DNA of 64,000 nt from positions 62,001 to 126,000 of the forward strand of contig NZ_OLMR01000006.1 in assembly GCF_900291955.1 (NCBI RefSeq), written 5' to 3'. Of this stretch, positions 1-9,800 are shown piece by piece. The notes beneath the pieces are model-generated. The model made no database searches. It was not told the origin of the DNA and saw nothing but the letters and a program-made list of their open reading frames with translations. The translations under genes and the position numbers were made by a program. Position 1 is the first letter of the stretch; the number at the start of each line of letters is the position of its first letter. The stretch comes from Pseudoruminococcus massiliensis (GTDB lineage Bacteria > Bacillota > Clostridia > Oscillospirales > Acutalibacteraceae).

Positions 1-129
1 ATTGTTTATCATAAGAACAGAATAACCCATATCTGTGATAACACTATGAAGAGCATAGTATGTAACCATACTGCCATAATTTCTGCCATACCAAAGACCA
101 ATTATACCAACATCATATTTTTTGCTCAT
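1..129 (-). CDS. Polysaccharide pyruvyl transferase family protein, N-terminal part
   Basis: Only the first 43 codons are inside the window; the gene runs off the left edge. The start ATG at 129 follows an AAGGAGT ribosome binding site. The N-terminus (VGIIGLWYGRNYGSM and then a TYYALHSV helix) matches the opening strand and loop of polysaccharide pyruvyl transferase family proteins, which transfer pyruvate to sugars in cell-surface polymers. The family call rests on this short stretch only, so the substrate cannot be stated. It is separated by about 140 bp from rpiB, which runs in the same direction. Confidence 0.65.
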   Translation of the reverse strand, partial: MSKKYDVGIIGLWYGRNYGSMVTYYALHSVITDMGYSVLMINN

Positions 130-270
130 ATTTTTACTCCTTTATCTTTAGATGATAAATAAACTGCACAATAATATAAATCTGTACTATTATAACAAAC
201 TTAGTCAAAAAATGCAAGAACTAATCAAGAATGTCTAAAAAATATATAAAATTTTTAATATAAAATAGTT

Positions 271-717
271 TTAAATTTCTTCGCCATTCTCAATTTTTTC
301 AATAAGAGCAAGTCTATTGATGTGTCTGTCGCCCTCAAATTCAGTATGAAGGAATATATCAGCAAGCTTAACAGCCATTTCACTGTCAATAACACGACCA
401 CCCATACAAAGGATATTTGCATCGTTATGTCTTCTTGTCATCTCTGCACAAAATTCGTTTGTGCAGACAGCAGCTCTTATTCCCTTAACCTTATTTGCTG
501 CAATAGAAATTCCGATTCCTGTTCCGCAACAAAGTATACCAAGCTCACATTCCTTAGAAGAAACCGCTTTAGCAACTGGATAAGCGTATCTTGGATAATC
601 AACAGAATCTGTGCTGTATGTGCCGAAATCCTTATACTCTATGCCCTTTTCTTCAAGATACTTCTTTACTGCTTCTTTAATTTCGTAACCGCCGTGGTCT
701 GCTCCAAGTGCTATCAT
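271..717 (-). CDS. rpiB: Ribose-5-phosphate isomerase B
   Basis: Interconverts ribose 5-phosphate and ribulose 5-phosphate in the cytosolic pentose phosphate pathway. The 148-residue length is normal for the RpiB/LacAB family. Visible family features are the N-terminal ALGADHGG strand-loop, the catalytic cysteine and anion hole in GILCCGTGIG (about residues 60-69), and RRHNDANILCMGGR, which carries the ring-opening His and the phosphate-binding Arg. A GGAGG site lies 7 bases before the ATG. It is last in a tight same-strand run with fhs, tsaE and tsaB (31 bp after tsaB), so it is probably co-transcribed. The other pentose isomerase partner in the window is rpe at 6.2 kb. Confidence 0.95.
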   Translation of the reverse strand: MIALGADHGGYEIKEAVKKYLEEKGIEYKDFGTYSTDSVDYPRYAYPVAKAVSSKECELGILCCGTGIGISIAANKVKGIRAAVCTNEFCAEMTRRHNDANILCMGGRVIDSEMAVKLADIFLHTEFEGDRHINRLALIEKIENGEEI

Positions 718-748
718 TTTATTAACCTCCGTTATTTAATATAAGATT

Positions 749-1459
749 TTATTTTGAACTATTTTTCAATCTTGCTTTTAATTCTCTTTCTGCCTGTGGT
801 AATCTCAAATAAAGTGGCACAAGCTCATCTGAGGAAATTGTTTCTCCGTTTTGAGCCTTTTCATAAGCGACAACTGCTGTTCCATAGGCTCTTTGATACC
901 TGAGATTTTGTGGTGCAATTTTTATATTTTCAATTCGCTTCATATTTTCAAAGCAAATATTTGCACCATCACCAATAAGCATTATTTCAACATTGCTGAA
1001 ATCCATAAGCTCAGATTCAAGCTCTGCTATTGATAACGCCCTATCTCCACAGATACGGCTTATCTTTCCGTTGCTTGCCATAAAAAGTGCATTATAAACC
1101 TGTGAACATCTTGCGTCCATAACTGCACAAATCAAGCCGTTGAAAATTTCTAAATTCTGTGCCATAGCCTCAAGCGTTGAAACCGATACACAAGGCTTTC
1201 CTAAAGCCATAGCCATTCCCTTTACGCACGAAACTCCGATTCTTACTCCAGTAAATGAGCCAGGACCTGCATCAACCGCAAAGACATCAACATCTTTAAT
1301 ATCAGTCTTAGTAAATTCGAGAAGCTTTTCTGCAAGAAGCATAAGCGTCTGACTATGTGTAAGGCTTGTATTCATATAAAATTCGCCTTTTAAAAAGCCG
1401 TCCTCATATAGTGCCACAGATGCAGGTGACGCTGAAGAATCAAATGCTAAAATAATCAT
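749..1459 (-). CDS. tsaB: tRNA threonylcarbamoyladenosine biosynthesis protein TsaB
   Basis: TsaB (YeaZ) is the ASKHA-fold partner of TsaD in the complex that makes t6A at position 37 of ANN-decoding tRNAs. The 236-residue protein starts with the typical IILAFDSSASPASVAL strand pair and has the VDAGPGSFTGVRIG block (about residues 64-77) that characterises the family. The start ATG overlaps the tsaE stop codon (ATGA), indicating translational coupling with tsaE, its partner in the same pathway. tsaD is not in the window. The C-terminal half is less conserved, as is usual for this family. Confidence 0.94.
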   Translation of the reverse strand: MIILAFDSSASPASVALYEDGFLKGEFYMNTSLTHSQTLMLLAEKLLEFTKTDIKDVDVFAVDAGPGSFTGVRIGVSCVKGMAMALGKPCVSVSTLEAMAQNLEIFNGLICAVMDARCSQVYNALFMASNGKISRICGDRALSIAELESELMDFSNVEIMLIGDGANICFENMKRIENIKIAPQNLRYQRAYGTAVVAYEKAQNGETISSDELVPLYLRLPQAERELKARLKNSSK

Positions 1460-1884
1460 TCTATGTCTACCCCGCTTATTGTAATTTCTCTTTCATTTTC
1501 TGAAAGTGGCTTAATAGTAATTCTGATTGCATCATTTGGAAGTACGCCCTCGATATTTTCGCTCCATTCAATAACCAAAATACCGTTACCAATATAATCA
1601 AAAAAGCCCGTTGAATATAAATCATCATATGTTGTAACACGATACATATCGAAGTGGAAAATCGGAAACTTTCCCTCATATTCGTGAACCAAGGCAAAAG
1701 TCGGGCTTGAAACTCCGTCTTCAAAACCAAGTCCCTCAGATAAACCTCTTGTAAAAGCTGTTTTTCCTGCACCAAGTCCGCCAAAAAGTGCTATAACCTC
1801 AGTGCCTTTCAATTTTTTTGCAAGCTTTTTTCCTATGTTTTCAGTTTCACTTGCCGAAGATGATATAAACTTAACCAAATCCAA
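1456..1884 (-). CDS. tsaE: tRNA threonylcarbamoyladenosine biosynthesis ATPase TsaE
   Basis: Small P-loop ATPase (142 residues) that drives the TsaB-TsaD complex in t6A synthesis. The Walker A motif GGLGAGKT (about residues 35-42), the SPTFALVHEY strand and the HFDMYR motif are all present. There is no ATG near the N-terminus; the reading frame opens with TTG at 1884, only about 4 bases after an AGGAG site, and a second TTG two codons later is spaced better. The exact start is therefore uncertain by a few residues. It lies 11 bp after fhs and overlaps tsaB by 4 bp. Confidence 0.93.
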   Translation of the reverse strand: MDLVKFISSSASETENIGKKLAKKLKGTEVIALFGGLGAGKTAFTRGLSEGLGFEDGVSSPTFALVHEYEGKFPIFHFDMYRVTTYDDLYSTGFFDYIGNGILVIEWSENIEGVLPNDAIRITIKPLSENEREITISGVDIE

Positions 1885-1895
1885 ACAACTCCTAA

Positions 1896-3563
1896 TCAGA
1901 ACAAACCCGAAATTTTACCGTTGTCGTCAACATCAATTCTGTTTGCGGCAGGAACCTTTGGAAGTCCAGGCATAGTCATAATATCGCCTGTATAAATAAC
2001 AACAAAGCCAGCGCCATTAGAAATTCTTACATCAGAAACAGTAATTACAAAACCCTCTGGTCTGCCGAGAAATGCTGGATTATCAGAAAGTGAATACTGT
2101 GTCTTTGCAACGCATATTGGCATATCGTCCTTATAGAGCTTTTCAACCTCTGCAAGAGCCTTTTTAGCCTTAGGAGTAAATACTACACCTGATGCACCAT
2201 AGATATTTTTTGCGATTGCTTCAAGCTTTTCTGTGATTGTAAGACCGTTCTCATAGATAGGCTTAAAGTCAGATGGTTTTTCTGTTGCTTCACAAACTTT
2301 CTTTGCAAGCTCAAGTCCGCCCTCTGCACCCTTTGCAAATACTTCTGCGAGTGAGAAATCTGCACCATTATCCTTGCAGTAATTTTCAACAAAATTCAAT
2401 TCTGCATCTGTGTCGGATTCAAAACGATTAATTGCTACAACAACAGGTACACCGAATTTCTTCATATTCTCAATATGCTTTCCGAGATTTACAATGCCAT
2501 TTTTAAGAGCGTCAAGATTTTCTGTTTTAAGCTCTGTATTTGGAACGCCTCCGTTATATTTTAAAGCACGAACAGTAGCTACAAGAACAACTGCATTTGG
2601 TTTCAAGCCAGCAAGACGGCACTTAATATCAAAGAATTTTTCAGCACCAAGGTCAGAACCAAAACCAGCCTCAGTAATACAATAATCGCCAAGCTTCAGT
2701 GCAAGTCTTGTTGCACGAACAGAGTTACAGCCATGAGCAATATTAGCGAATGGACCACCATGCATAATTGCAGGTGTACCATCAACAGTCTGCACAAGGT
2801 TTGGCTTAATAGCATCCTTGAGAAGTGCTGTCATGGCACCATTTGCATGAATATCCTTTGCGAAAACTGGCTTTCCGTCATATGAATATGCAACAAGGAT
2901 ATTTCCAAGACGCTCTTTGAGGTCGCTTATAGAGTCTGCAAGACAAAGAATAGCCATAACTTCACTTGCAACAGTGATAATAAAGCCGTCCTCACGAGGT
3001 ACACCGTTTATCTTTCCACCAAGACCAGCAACAATGTTTCTAAGCTCTCTGTCGTTCATATCGAGGCAACGCTTAATTAGAATTCTTTTAACATCAATGC
3101 CCAGTTCATTTCCTTGCTGAATGTGATTATCGAGCATCGCACAGAGAAGATTATTGGCAGCTGTAATTGCGTGCATATCACCTGTAAAATGAAGGTTGAT
3201 ATCCTCCATTGGAAGAACCTGTGAATATCCACCGCCTGCTGCACCGCCCTTAATTCCGAAAACAGGGCCGAGTGATGGTTCGCGCAAAGCAATAACTGTC
3301 TTTTTTCCAAGCTTATTCATAGCTTGTCCAAGACCTGTTGTAACAGTTGTCTTACCCTCACCTGCCGGAGTTGGGTTAATTGCTGTAACAAGAATAAGCT
3401 TACCATCTGGCTTAGACTCAAGCTTTTTGAAAAGCTCCTCAGAAAGTTTTGCCTTATACTTACCATAAAATTCAAGTTCATCTTCGGCAATTCCTATATC
3501 TTTAGCAACATCTTTTATAAGTCTGAGTTTAGTCTGCTGTGCGATTTCAATATCTGTTAACAT
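1896..3563 (-). CDS. fhs: Formate--tetrahydrofolate ligase
   Basis: ATP-dependent synthesis of 10-formyl-THF from formate, feeding purine and formyl-methionine synthesis and, in acetogens, the methyl branch of the Wood-Ljungdahl pathway. At 555 residues it is full length. The P-loop [11 protein letters not shown] (about residues 63-73), the [18 protein letters not shown] block and the [10 protein letters not shown] block are all family hallmarks. A GAGAGGG ribosome binding site precedes the ATG, and a good promoter lies 40-70 bp upstream. It is the first gene of a run with tsaE, tsaB and rpiB. Nothing here shows acetogenesis; in many gut Clostridia fhs serves only one-carbon assimilation. Confidence 0.97.
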   Translation of the reverse strand: MLTDIEIAQQTKLRLIKDVAKDIGIAEDELEFYGKYKAKLSEELFKKLESKPDGKLILVTAINPTPAGEGKTTVTTGLGQAMNKLGKKTVIALREPSLGPVFGIKGGAAGGGYSQVLPMEDINLHFTGDMHAITAANNLLCAMLDNHIQQGNELGIDVKRILIKRCLDMNDRELRNIVAGLGGKINGVPREDGFIITVASEVMAILCLADSISDLKERLGNILVAYSYDGKPVFAKDIHANGAMTALLKDAIKPNLVQTVDGTPAIMHGGPFANIAHGCNSVRATRLALKLGDYCITEAGFGSDLGAEKFFDIKCRLAGLKPNAVVLVATVRALKYNGGVPNTELKTENLDALKNGIVNLGKHIENMKKFGVPVVVAINRFESDTDAELNFVENYCKDNGADFSLAEVFAKGAEGGLELAKKVCEATEKPSDFKPIYENGLTITEKLEAIAKNIYGASGVVFTPKAKKALAEVEKLYKDDMPICVAKTQYSLSDNPAFLGRPEGFVITVSDVRISNGAGFVVIYTGDIMTMPGLPKVPAANRIDVDDNGKISGLF

Positions 3564-3604
3564 TATTATTTTCCCTCTCTTAAAGAAAATTTTTCAGTAA
3601 ATTA

Positions 3605-3633
3605 ATTATAGCATATTTCGTCAATCCTAACAA
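3605..3633 (-). promoter_or_regulatory. Promoter of fhs-tsaE-tsaB-rpiB
   Basis: On the minus strand TTGTTA (3633-3628) and TATAAT (3610-3605) are separated by 17 bases, about 42 bases before the fhs start. This is a sigma-A-type promoter with a perfect -10. Confidence 0.7.
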
Positions 3634-3685
3634 GCATTTTAATTATTTACTTTATCTTCATCACAAAATATGGTAAAAAAGTACA

Positions 3686-3722
3686 AAAAGAGGAGAACCC
3701 ATAGTATGAATTCTCCTCTTTA
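3686..3722 (-). terminator. Intrinsic terminator after tsf
   Basis: A 10-bp perfect stem (AAGAGGAGAA at 3688-3697 with TTCTCCTCTT at 3711-3720) is followed on the minus strand by a run of T. It ends the rpsB-tsf transcript before the fhs promoter. Confidence 0.85.
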
Positions 3723-3748
3723 TATAGAGCCTTTCGGCTAAAATTTAA

Positions 3749-4669
3749 TTATTTAGAAGATTCTGCGAGCTGCTTAGCAACCTCATCAGCAAGGTTATCG
3801 CTTCTCTTCTCAAGTCCTTCGCCCTTCTCAAAGCGAACGAAACCAAGAATCTTAATGCTGCCACCAAGGTCCTTAGCAACCTTGGCTGTGTACTGCTCAA
3901 CAGTCATCTTGTTATCCTTAACAAAAGCCTGATTTACGAGGCAGTTCTCCTCATAATACTTGCCAATCTTGCCAAGAACAATCTTCTGAGCGATAGCCTC
4001 TGGCTTACCCTCATTGATAACCTGCTCTGTCATAATAGCCTTTTCATGCTCAATAACCTCATCAGGTACATCGGACTTCTGGAGGTATGATGGGTTAACC
4101 GCAGCAATCTGCATAGCAATGTCCTTGCCATATTCAGCAAAGCCTTCCTTGCCTGCAACATCTGTTTCAAAGTTAACCATAACACCAATCTTACCGCCTG
4201 CGTGGATATAAGTTGCAACAGCACCCTCATAACGAGCAAAACGACGAATCTTGATGTTCTCGCCGATTGTAAGAACCTTCTCTTGGAGAAGTTCAGCAAC
4301 TGTCATATCAGAATCAGCAGCCTTTTCTGCGAGAAGAGCGTCAACATCAGCAGGGTTCTTCTCGATGATTGTATCGGCAACTGTCTTAACAAAGCTCATG
4401 AAGTCATCGTTCTTAGCAACGAAGTCTGTTTCGGAGTTGATTTCAACAACAACACCAACAGTAGCGTCTGCGTTTGTAGCTGCATAAGCTACACCCTCAG
4501 CTGCGATTCTTGAAGCTTTCTTAGCCTGCTTTGCAAGACCCTGCTCTCTAAGAATATCAATAGCAGCGTCCATATTGCCGTCAGCCTGTGTGAGAGCCTT
4601 CTTGCAGTCCATCATACCACAGCCTGTTTTTTCTCTAAGAGTTTTTACATCTTGTGCTGTAAATGCCAT
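3749..4669 (-). CDS. tsf: Translation elongation factor Ts
   Basis: Guanine nucleotide exchange factor for EF-Tu. The 306-residue protein has the N-terminal UBA-like domain with VKTLREKTGCGMMDCKKAL (about residues 8-26) and the core TDFVAKND motif (about residues 80-87) that inserts at the EF-Tu Mg site. It follows rpsB in the standard order and is probably co-transcribed, with a hairpin between the two genes. A terminator lies directly downstream. Confidence 0.97.
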   Translation of the reverse strand: MAFTAQDVKTLREKTGCGMMDCKKALTQADGNMDAAIDILREQGLAKQAKKASRIAAEGVAYAATNADATVGVVVEINSETDFVAKNDDFMSFVKTVADTIIEKNPADVDALLAEKAADSDMTVAELLQEKVLTIGENIKIRRFARYEGAVATYIHAGGKIGVMVNFETDVAGKEGFAEYGKDIAMQIAAVNPSYLQKSDVPDEVIEHEKAIMTEQVINEGKPEAIAQKIVLGKIGKYYEENCLVNQAFVKDNKMTVEQYTAKVAKDLGGSIKILGFVRFEKGEGLEKRSDNLADEVAKQLAESSK

Positions 4670-4708
4670 AATAATTTTCCTCCATTTTATAAATTTTCAT
4701 TATCTTGA

Positions 4709-4741
4709 AAAATACCCACGAGCATAGCGTGGGTATTTTAA
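4709..4741 (-). promoter_or_regulatory. Hairpin between rpsB and tsf
   Basis: An inverted repeat, AAATACCCACG paired with CGTGGGTATTT around a 7-base loop, lies between the rpsB stop and the tsf start. On the transcribed strand it is followed by TTC rather than a long T run. It could be a partial terminator, an RNA processing site or a stabiliser that sets the S2:EF-Ts ratio. No separate promoter is evident for tsf. Confidence 0.6.
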
Positions 4742-4756
4742 TTTTATATTATTGAA

Positions 4757-5491
4757 TTACTCTGCTGCTTCTTCAGCTTCGTCTGCTTCAGCAGCTGCTG
4801 CACCCATTCTGCCCTCGTTGCCTTCGATAATAGCGTTAGCAATAGCAGAAGAAATGAGCTTAACTGCACGAATAGCATCGTCATTACCAGGGATAACATA
4901 ATCAACTTCATCAGGGTCGCAGTTTGTATCAACGATAGCAACTATCGGAATACCAAGCTTCTTAGCTTCTGCAACAGCGATTCTTTCCTTGCGTGGGTCG
5001 ATGATGAAGAGAGCACCAGGAATTTCCTTCATGTCCTTGATACCGCCGAGGAACTTCTCGAGCTTTTCAATCTCAAGGTTGAGCTTAACAACTTCCTTCT
5101 TTGGAAGGAGTTCGAATGTACCGTCTTCTTCCATTGCACGGAGCTGCTTAAGTCTTTCAATTCTTGTACGAATTGTTGTGAAGTTTGTAAGCATACCGCC
5201 GAGCCATCTTGCGTTAACATAGTAAGCACCTGCACGCTCTGCCTCTTCCTTAACGGAATCCTGAGCCTGCTTCTTTGTGCCTACGAAGAGAACTGACTTG
5301 CCTTCTACGGAAAGGTCACGAACGAAGTTATAAGCTTCCTCAAGCTTCTTAACTGTTTTCTGGAGATCGATAATATAGATACCGTTTCTCTCTGTGAAGA
5401 TATACTTAGCCATCTTCGGGTTCCATCTTCTTGTCTGGTGACCAAAATGTACACCTGCTTCAAGAAGCTGTTTCATAGATACTACTGACAT
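4757..5491 (-). CDS. rpsB: 30S ribosomal protein S2
   Basis: Full-length S2 (244 residues). Family blocks are clear: [20 protein letters not shown] at the start (about residues 6-25), [26 protein letters not shown], and the [20 protein letters not shown] block near the C-terminus, followed by an acidic Ala/Glu tail. The AAGGAGG site is 7-8 bases before the ATG. The gene is preceded by a structured leader and a sigma-A-type promoter and is followed by tsf. Confidence 0.98.
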   Translation of the reverse strand: MSVVSMKQLLEAGVHFGHQTRRWNPKMAKYIFTERNGIYIIDLQKTVKKLEEAYNFVRDLSVEGKSVLFVGTKKQAQDSVKEEAERAGAYYVNARWLGGMLTNFTTIRTRIERLKQLRAMEEDGTFELLPKKEVVKLNLEIEKLEKFLGGIKDMKEIPGALFIIDPRKERIAVAEAKKLGIPIVAIVDTNCDPDEVDYVIPGNDDAIRAVKLISSAIANAIIEGNEGRMGAAAAEADEAEEAAE

Positions 5492-5521
5492 TGTTTTGTC
5501 CTCCTTTTGGTTTTAAACCTC

Positions 5522-5586
5522 CGCAGAATCATATATGACAAACACCTCGGAATGAAATGCACCGAAACCATATAAAAGAGTCTGCG
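5522..5586 (-). ncRNA. Structured 5' leader of rpsB
   Basis: Between the rpsB promoter and ribosome binding site there are three nested pairings: CGCAGA (5522-5527) with TCTGCG (5581-5586), TATATG (5532-5537) with CATATA (5569-5574), and TCGG (5547-5550) with CCGA (5562-5565). The fold is suited to autoregulation by S2, as known for other ribosomal protein leaders. That role is inference; I do not recognise a named family. Confidence 0.45.
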
Positions 5587-5602
5587 TGTGTTTTGCTCGA
5601 AT

Positions 5603-5631
5603 ATTTTAACACATATTTTCAGATAATGCAA
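5603..5631 (-). promoter_or_regulatory. Promoter of rpsB-tsf
   Basis: On the minus strand TTGCAT (5631-5626) and TAAAAT (5608-5603) are separated by 17 bases. This gives a leader of about 100 nucleotides before rpsB. Confidence 0.6.
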
Positions 5632-5669
5632 GTCTTTTTTGAAAATTTATGTGTTTTCAGACAGCATAG

Positions 5670-5951
5670 TTACTTAAAAAATGGCAGCTTCATTCTTTTT
5701 TTCTTATATGGACGCTGAACATTCGTGACAATTATAGTATCCTCGCCTATAAGCTCTATGTTATTCCATAATATAACTATATCCTCTTCCCTGCCGAAAA
5801 GTCCGAAGCATTTCGGTCTGCCAAAGATTATGATTGCTACAAGCTTAGCATTTTTAGTATCTATTTCAACATCATCAACACAACCAAGTCTACAACCGTC
5901 CTTGCCATTTATAACTTCTTTACATCTAAGGTCGGTTATTCTGCAAGTCAT
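5670..5951 (-). CDS. YlmC/YmxH family sporulation protein (PRC-barrel)
   Basis: Small PRC-barrel-like protein of the YlmC/YmxH family, widespread in sporulating Firmicutes; its molecular role is not well defined. The opening CRITDLRCKEVINGKDG and the following RLGCVDDVEID block match the family. I place the start at the ATG at 5951 because a strong AGGAGG lies just upstream and the family begins at this point; the frame stays open for 12 more codons upstream. The basic tail (PYKKKRMK) follows the barrel. It is monocistronic, between the rpsB promoter and a stretch holding a gene remnant. Confidence 0.85.
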   Translation of the reverse strand: MTCRITDLRCKEVINGKDGCRLGCVDDVEIDTKNAKLVAIIIFGRPKCFGLFGREEDIVILWNNIELIGEDTIIVTNVQRPYKKKRMKLPFFK

Positions 5952-6061
5952 ATTGCCCCTCCTATGCAAAAAGCTGTGAACCTCCATTATTCATTATATG
6001 CACATAATTAATGTATATTTCTAATTCAGTTAATTAATATTTTTCTTATTTAAGCCTATAA

Positions 6062-6169
6062 AGTGTAATTACAGATATTATAAAGATGTGGCTTAATAAT
6101 GGCTGCAAAGAAACACCAGAGGAAATCTTCGAGATTATTGAAACAGAATACAGCAAACGAACACTATAA
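6062..6169 (+). pseudogene. Remnant of a TetR-type regulator C-terminus
   Basis: The frame between a stop at 6059 and a stop at 6167 encodes 35 residues ending in WLNNGCKETPEEIFEII and a short basic tail. This resembles the last helix of TetR-like regulators of the type ending WLxNGxKESPEEM. There is no DNA-binding domain upstream and no ribosome binding site, so this is probably the 3' scrap of a deleted gene. A 28-codon small ORF starting at the ATG at 6086 is the alternative reading. Confidence 0.45.
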
Positions 6170-6172
6170 AAT

Positions 6173-6203
6173 AAAGCCGTCCTTTATAGGTAGGACGGCT
6201 TTT
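6173..6203. terminator. Bidirectional terminator at the end of rpe
   Basis: A 10-bp stem, AAAGCCGTCC (6173-6182) with GGACGGCTTT (6193-6202), has T/A-rich flanks on both sides. It ends rpe on the minus strand and would have ended the remnant gene on the plus strand. Confidence 0.85.
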
Positions 6204-6208
6204 TGCTA

Positions 6209-6862
6209 TTAAACTTCAGATAAACGCTTTAAATTATCAATAGCTTCCTTTGCGTCAGATGCTTTGAAAACGCCTGTTCCTGATACGCAAACATCAACAC
6301 CAAACTTAGCAGCCTGAGAAATTGTTTTATCATTAACTCCACCATCAATTTCTACAAGCATATTTTTGCCCAATTCTTTGGCTTTTTCTTTTATAGCAGT
6401 AACCTTCGGAAGCATATCTGCCATAAAGCTTTGTCCGCCAAAACCAGGCTCTACTGTCATAACAAGTATCAAATCAACCTGTTCTAAGTAAGGGAATACT
6501 TCCTCAGCAGATGTCTTTGGCTTTATTACAAGTCCAGGTTTTACCCCAAGGGACTTAATCTTATCAATAGTTGCTTGAATATCAGATTTTGCTTCAATAT
6601 GGAAGGTAATTATATCCGCTCCCGCTTTAGCAAACTGCTCTATATAATCAAGAGGATAATCAATCATAAGGTGAACATCAAAAGGAAGCTTGGAATATTG
6701 GCGAAGTGCAGATACTATCGCAGGGCCTATTGTAATATTAGGAACAAAATGTCCGTCCATAACATCAAGATGAATCCAATCTGCTCCACCCTTATCTATT
6801 CTGATTAATTCATCTCCCATTTTAGCGAAATCACAAGAAAGCATTGATGGTGCAATCTTCAT
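6209..6862 (-). CDS. rpe: Ribulose-phosphate 3-epimerase
   Basis: TIM-barrel epimerase of the pentose phosphate pathway (ribulose 5-phosphate to xylulose 5-phosphate). The metal-binding and catalytic blocks are visible: APSMLSCDFA, WIHLDVMDGHFVPN (about residues 29-42), FDVHLMID, TVEPGFGGQSF (about residues 138-148) and VEIDGGVND. I choose the ATG at 6862 over the TTG six bases upstream because an AAAAGGA site is placed for it. It lies 25 bp after the large P-type-ATPase-like gene and is probably co-transcribed with it. Confidence 0.96.
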   Translation of the reverse strand: MKIAPSMLSCDFAKMGDELIRIDKGGADWIHLDVMDGHFVPNITIGPAIVSALRQYSKLPFDVHLMIDYPLDYIEQFAKAGADIITFHIEAKSDIQATIDKIKSLGVKPGLVIKPKTSAEEVFPYLEQVDLILVMTVEPGFGGQSFMADMLPKVTAIKEKAKELGKNMLVEIDGGVNDKTISQAAKFGVDVCVSGTGVFKASDAKEAIDNLKRLSEV

Positions 6863-6887
6863 TATCAATCATTCCTTTTCAGAGTTT

Positions 6888-9800
6888 TTATGGTTTTCGT
6901 ATAGTCGGTGCAACTATACCTACTATTATGCAGAAAACATACATAATCAGCAATTCAAGGATATTAAGTCTTGCAATTCCTGATATAAATGTAATTACAC
7001 CAACAAGAACAAAACCTAAAATAATTCCTGCCATTTGCAAGAAAATTGAAAGTGTAACATTTGATTTAATTCTTATACAGCCCGAAATTGCTCTTGCGAA
7101 TGACTGTATTCCACCCTTTGTTGCAATATATGCACGAGTTTCTTCATCAGGTGTATCTGTCATTTCCTTAGTTATATTTCCCAAACCTGTTGGCAATATC
7201 TTAACTGAACGATAGAAAACACCAAAATCTTCTGCAATTCTATCTTGAGTTATATTAGAATCAATCGTTCTCACAAGAATAGTAACACCATTCTGTTCGA
7301 GATTTCTAAGCTCCTCAGCGATATATGAGCTGCCCTTATAAGTAACTATAAACATTGCAACAAGCTCTCCGCCAAGTGATAAATAAACCGCTTGCTTGCT
7401 CTTATCTGTATACTTCTTTTCATATTCAACAGATGGCACTTTAATTCCGTGAGCTTCAAGAAGCCTGCGGTTTCCGAGAAGTATTCTTTGACCAGCTACC
7501 CAACCAACAAGTCCAAGACCGTCCTCATAAATAACGCTTTCAACATGAGGTAATGTATCTCTCTTACTCTTGATAATATTATCGAACATACTCGACATAG
7601 GTGCTTTAACTGCAAACATAACCGCTGCCGCACCACGAATAGCGTCATCTACCTTACTTCCGCTAAAGGTTTTTATTCCGCTCATTGTAACAGTTCCTGA
7701 TGGATATAAATCATTTGCATCTACAATAATAGCGTTTGTATCACAGAATTGCTTTACTGATTCATAGCTTGTAACCATAGACCCTTTTTTAACAACTGCT
7801 GAGCAGAGCTTTTTAATTGGAAGGTTGACAGCTACGAGCTGACAAACAGGTGTAAGTATTATTGCAAAAAGTGCGAATGCACTTGCACCCTCTGCAACTC
7901 CCCCTCCAATAAACGCATAAAATAAGGCTGCAACAATAGCTACAACAGAGGTAATCGGTGCAATCTTGGAAGCAATATTTTCGCTTGGGTCAGGTGCATA
8001 TGAAAGCTGTAAGAAATTACTCAGGAACTTTGTCTTCTTTCTATATGCAATAAGGGGTTTATTAAGAGGTGCTCCCATAAACATTCTCTTTGCATTTCTT
8101 TCATCTGTATAAATCTTGCCCGCATAAAGCTCAGGATTTTTCATAATAAACTTAAAGTTATCATGTACACGAGTAATTATCAGCATTCTACCTATACAAT
8201 TAAGCAAAAGTCCAAGAATCACAAGTGTTGTATAGTAATGCAGATAACCATTTATAAAGCTTTGTGGAGAGAAAAACGATACAAAGGCTTGAAGTATTCC
8301 TGCGAAAGATGCAACTGCAAGGCTTGTATCAGAATTAGCCTTGAAATGCCTTAGTGGTATTAGTCCATTTATTATTGGAACATAACAAGCCACTACACAT
8401 ACACACAAGATTATGGCATTTAAAAACGCAACTAAAAGCCAGCCAAAAGGCATATTCATAAAGGTTTCGCTTATAACTCCAACAAGTATATCTAATGTTA
8501 TTGAAAAGACAAGTCCTATCGCAACAATTATTGAACGGAATGTAAGCTTACGATAATTGTTATTTATCTCTGAACGAATTTCTCTCTCATCATTCTTACT
8601 TGAATATTCTTCAATTTCTCGATTTTCTCCATTGGAATCAATATCATCAATGTCAAAATCTTCATCATCACTAAAAAGCTTTAACATTTGAGTTTTCTTT
8701 TTTATAGCTTTTTTAGCCTCAGATGCCTTATTATTTTTTTTCTTTTCGGTTTTTGGCTTTGCAGTTTTTTCTGGTTCAGGCTGAACAGCTTCTTTTTTTT
8801 CCTTTATATCAGGCATTATTTCAGGACGCTGTTTTTTACGAATAAAACTCGGAACAGCCATCTTAACCGCAGGTGGTACTGTCGGCATTTTAGGCTTTGG
8901 AATTTTCACCTTGTGTGTTTCTTCTGCCTTTGTTTGTTGCACCTCTTGCTTATGAATAGGTTTAACTACTGATGTATGTTTTTGTTCTTGTTGTGGTTGA
9001 GCTTTTTGTTCTGATTCAACCTTTGCAGTAGCTTTTTGTTCTGGCTCAGGATTTTTTTTAAGCTTTTTAAATGAAAATTCACCAAAAACAGAAGTTTTTC
9101 CGCTCTCATCATTTTTTTTCTTCTGTTCTAACTGTTTTGACTGTTCAGACCTTGGTGGATTTTGCTTATCATCAGGTGGTGTAGGTGGTTCAGGCGACTT
9201 TGGTTTGTATTTATATGCACGATATTCACTTCTTACCGTTTTAGTAAACTTACCCGCCATAACTACAAAATTATTTTTTTCTGATGGACGACTATATGTA
9301 AGCAGAGTTTTAGGTATATTATCCTTTGCAAAATCAAGCTTAAATTCCTGAATAAGCTTTTCATCTTCTATAATAATAGGATTAAACTGCTTTTGCTGAA
9401 CTACTGGTTCGCTTGATTTCTGTTTAGGCTTTACTCTATCAACAATTCTGACGAAAGGATTCTCGCTATCTTCCGTCTTTTCCTCGGCAACCGCTTGCTT
9501 TACTGGTTCAGCCTTTTCCTCGACAACTGCTTGCTTGACTGATTCTGCCTTTTCCTCGACAACTGCTTGTTCGACTGGTTCAGCCTTTTCCTCGACAACC
9601 GCTTGCTTTACTGGTTCAGCCTTTTCCTCGACAACCGCTTGCTTTACTGGTTCAGCCTTTTCCTCGGCAACTGCTTGTTCGACTGGTTCAGCCTTTTTCT
9701 CGACAACTGCTTGCTTTACTGGTTCAGTCTTTTCCTCGGCAACTGCTTGCTTGACTGGTTCAGCCTTTTCCTCGGCAACCGCTTGCTTAACTGGTTCAGC

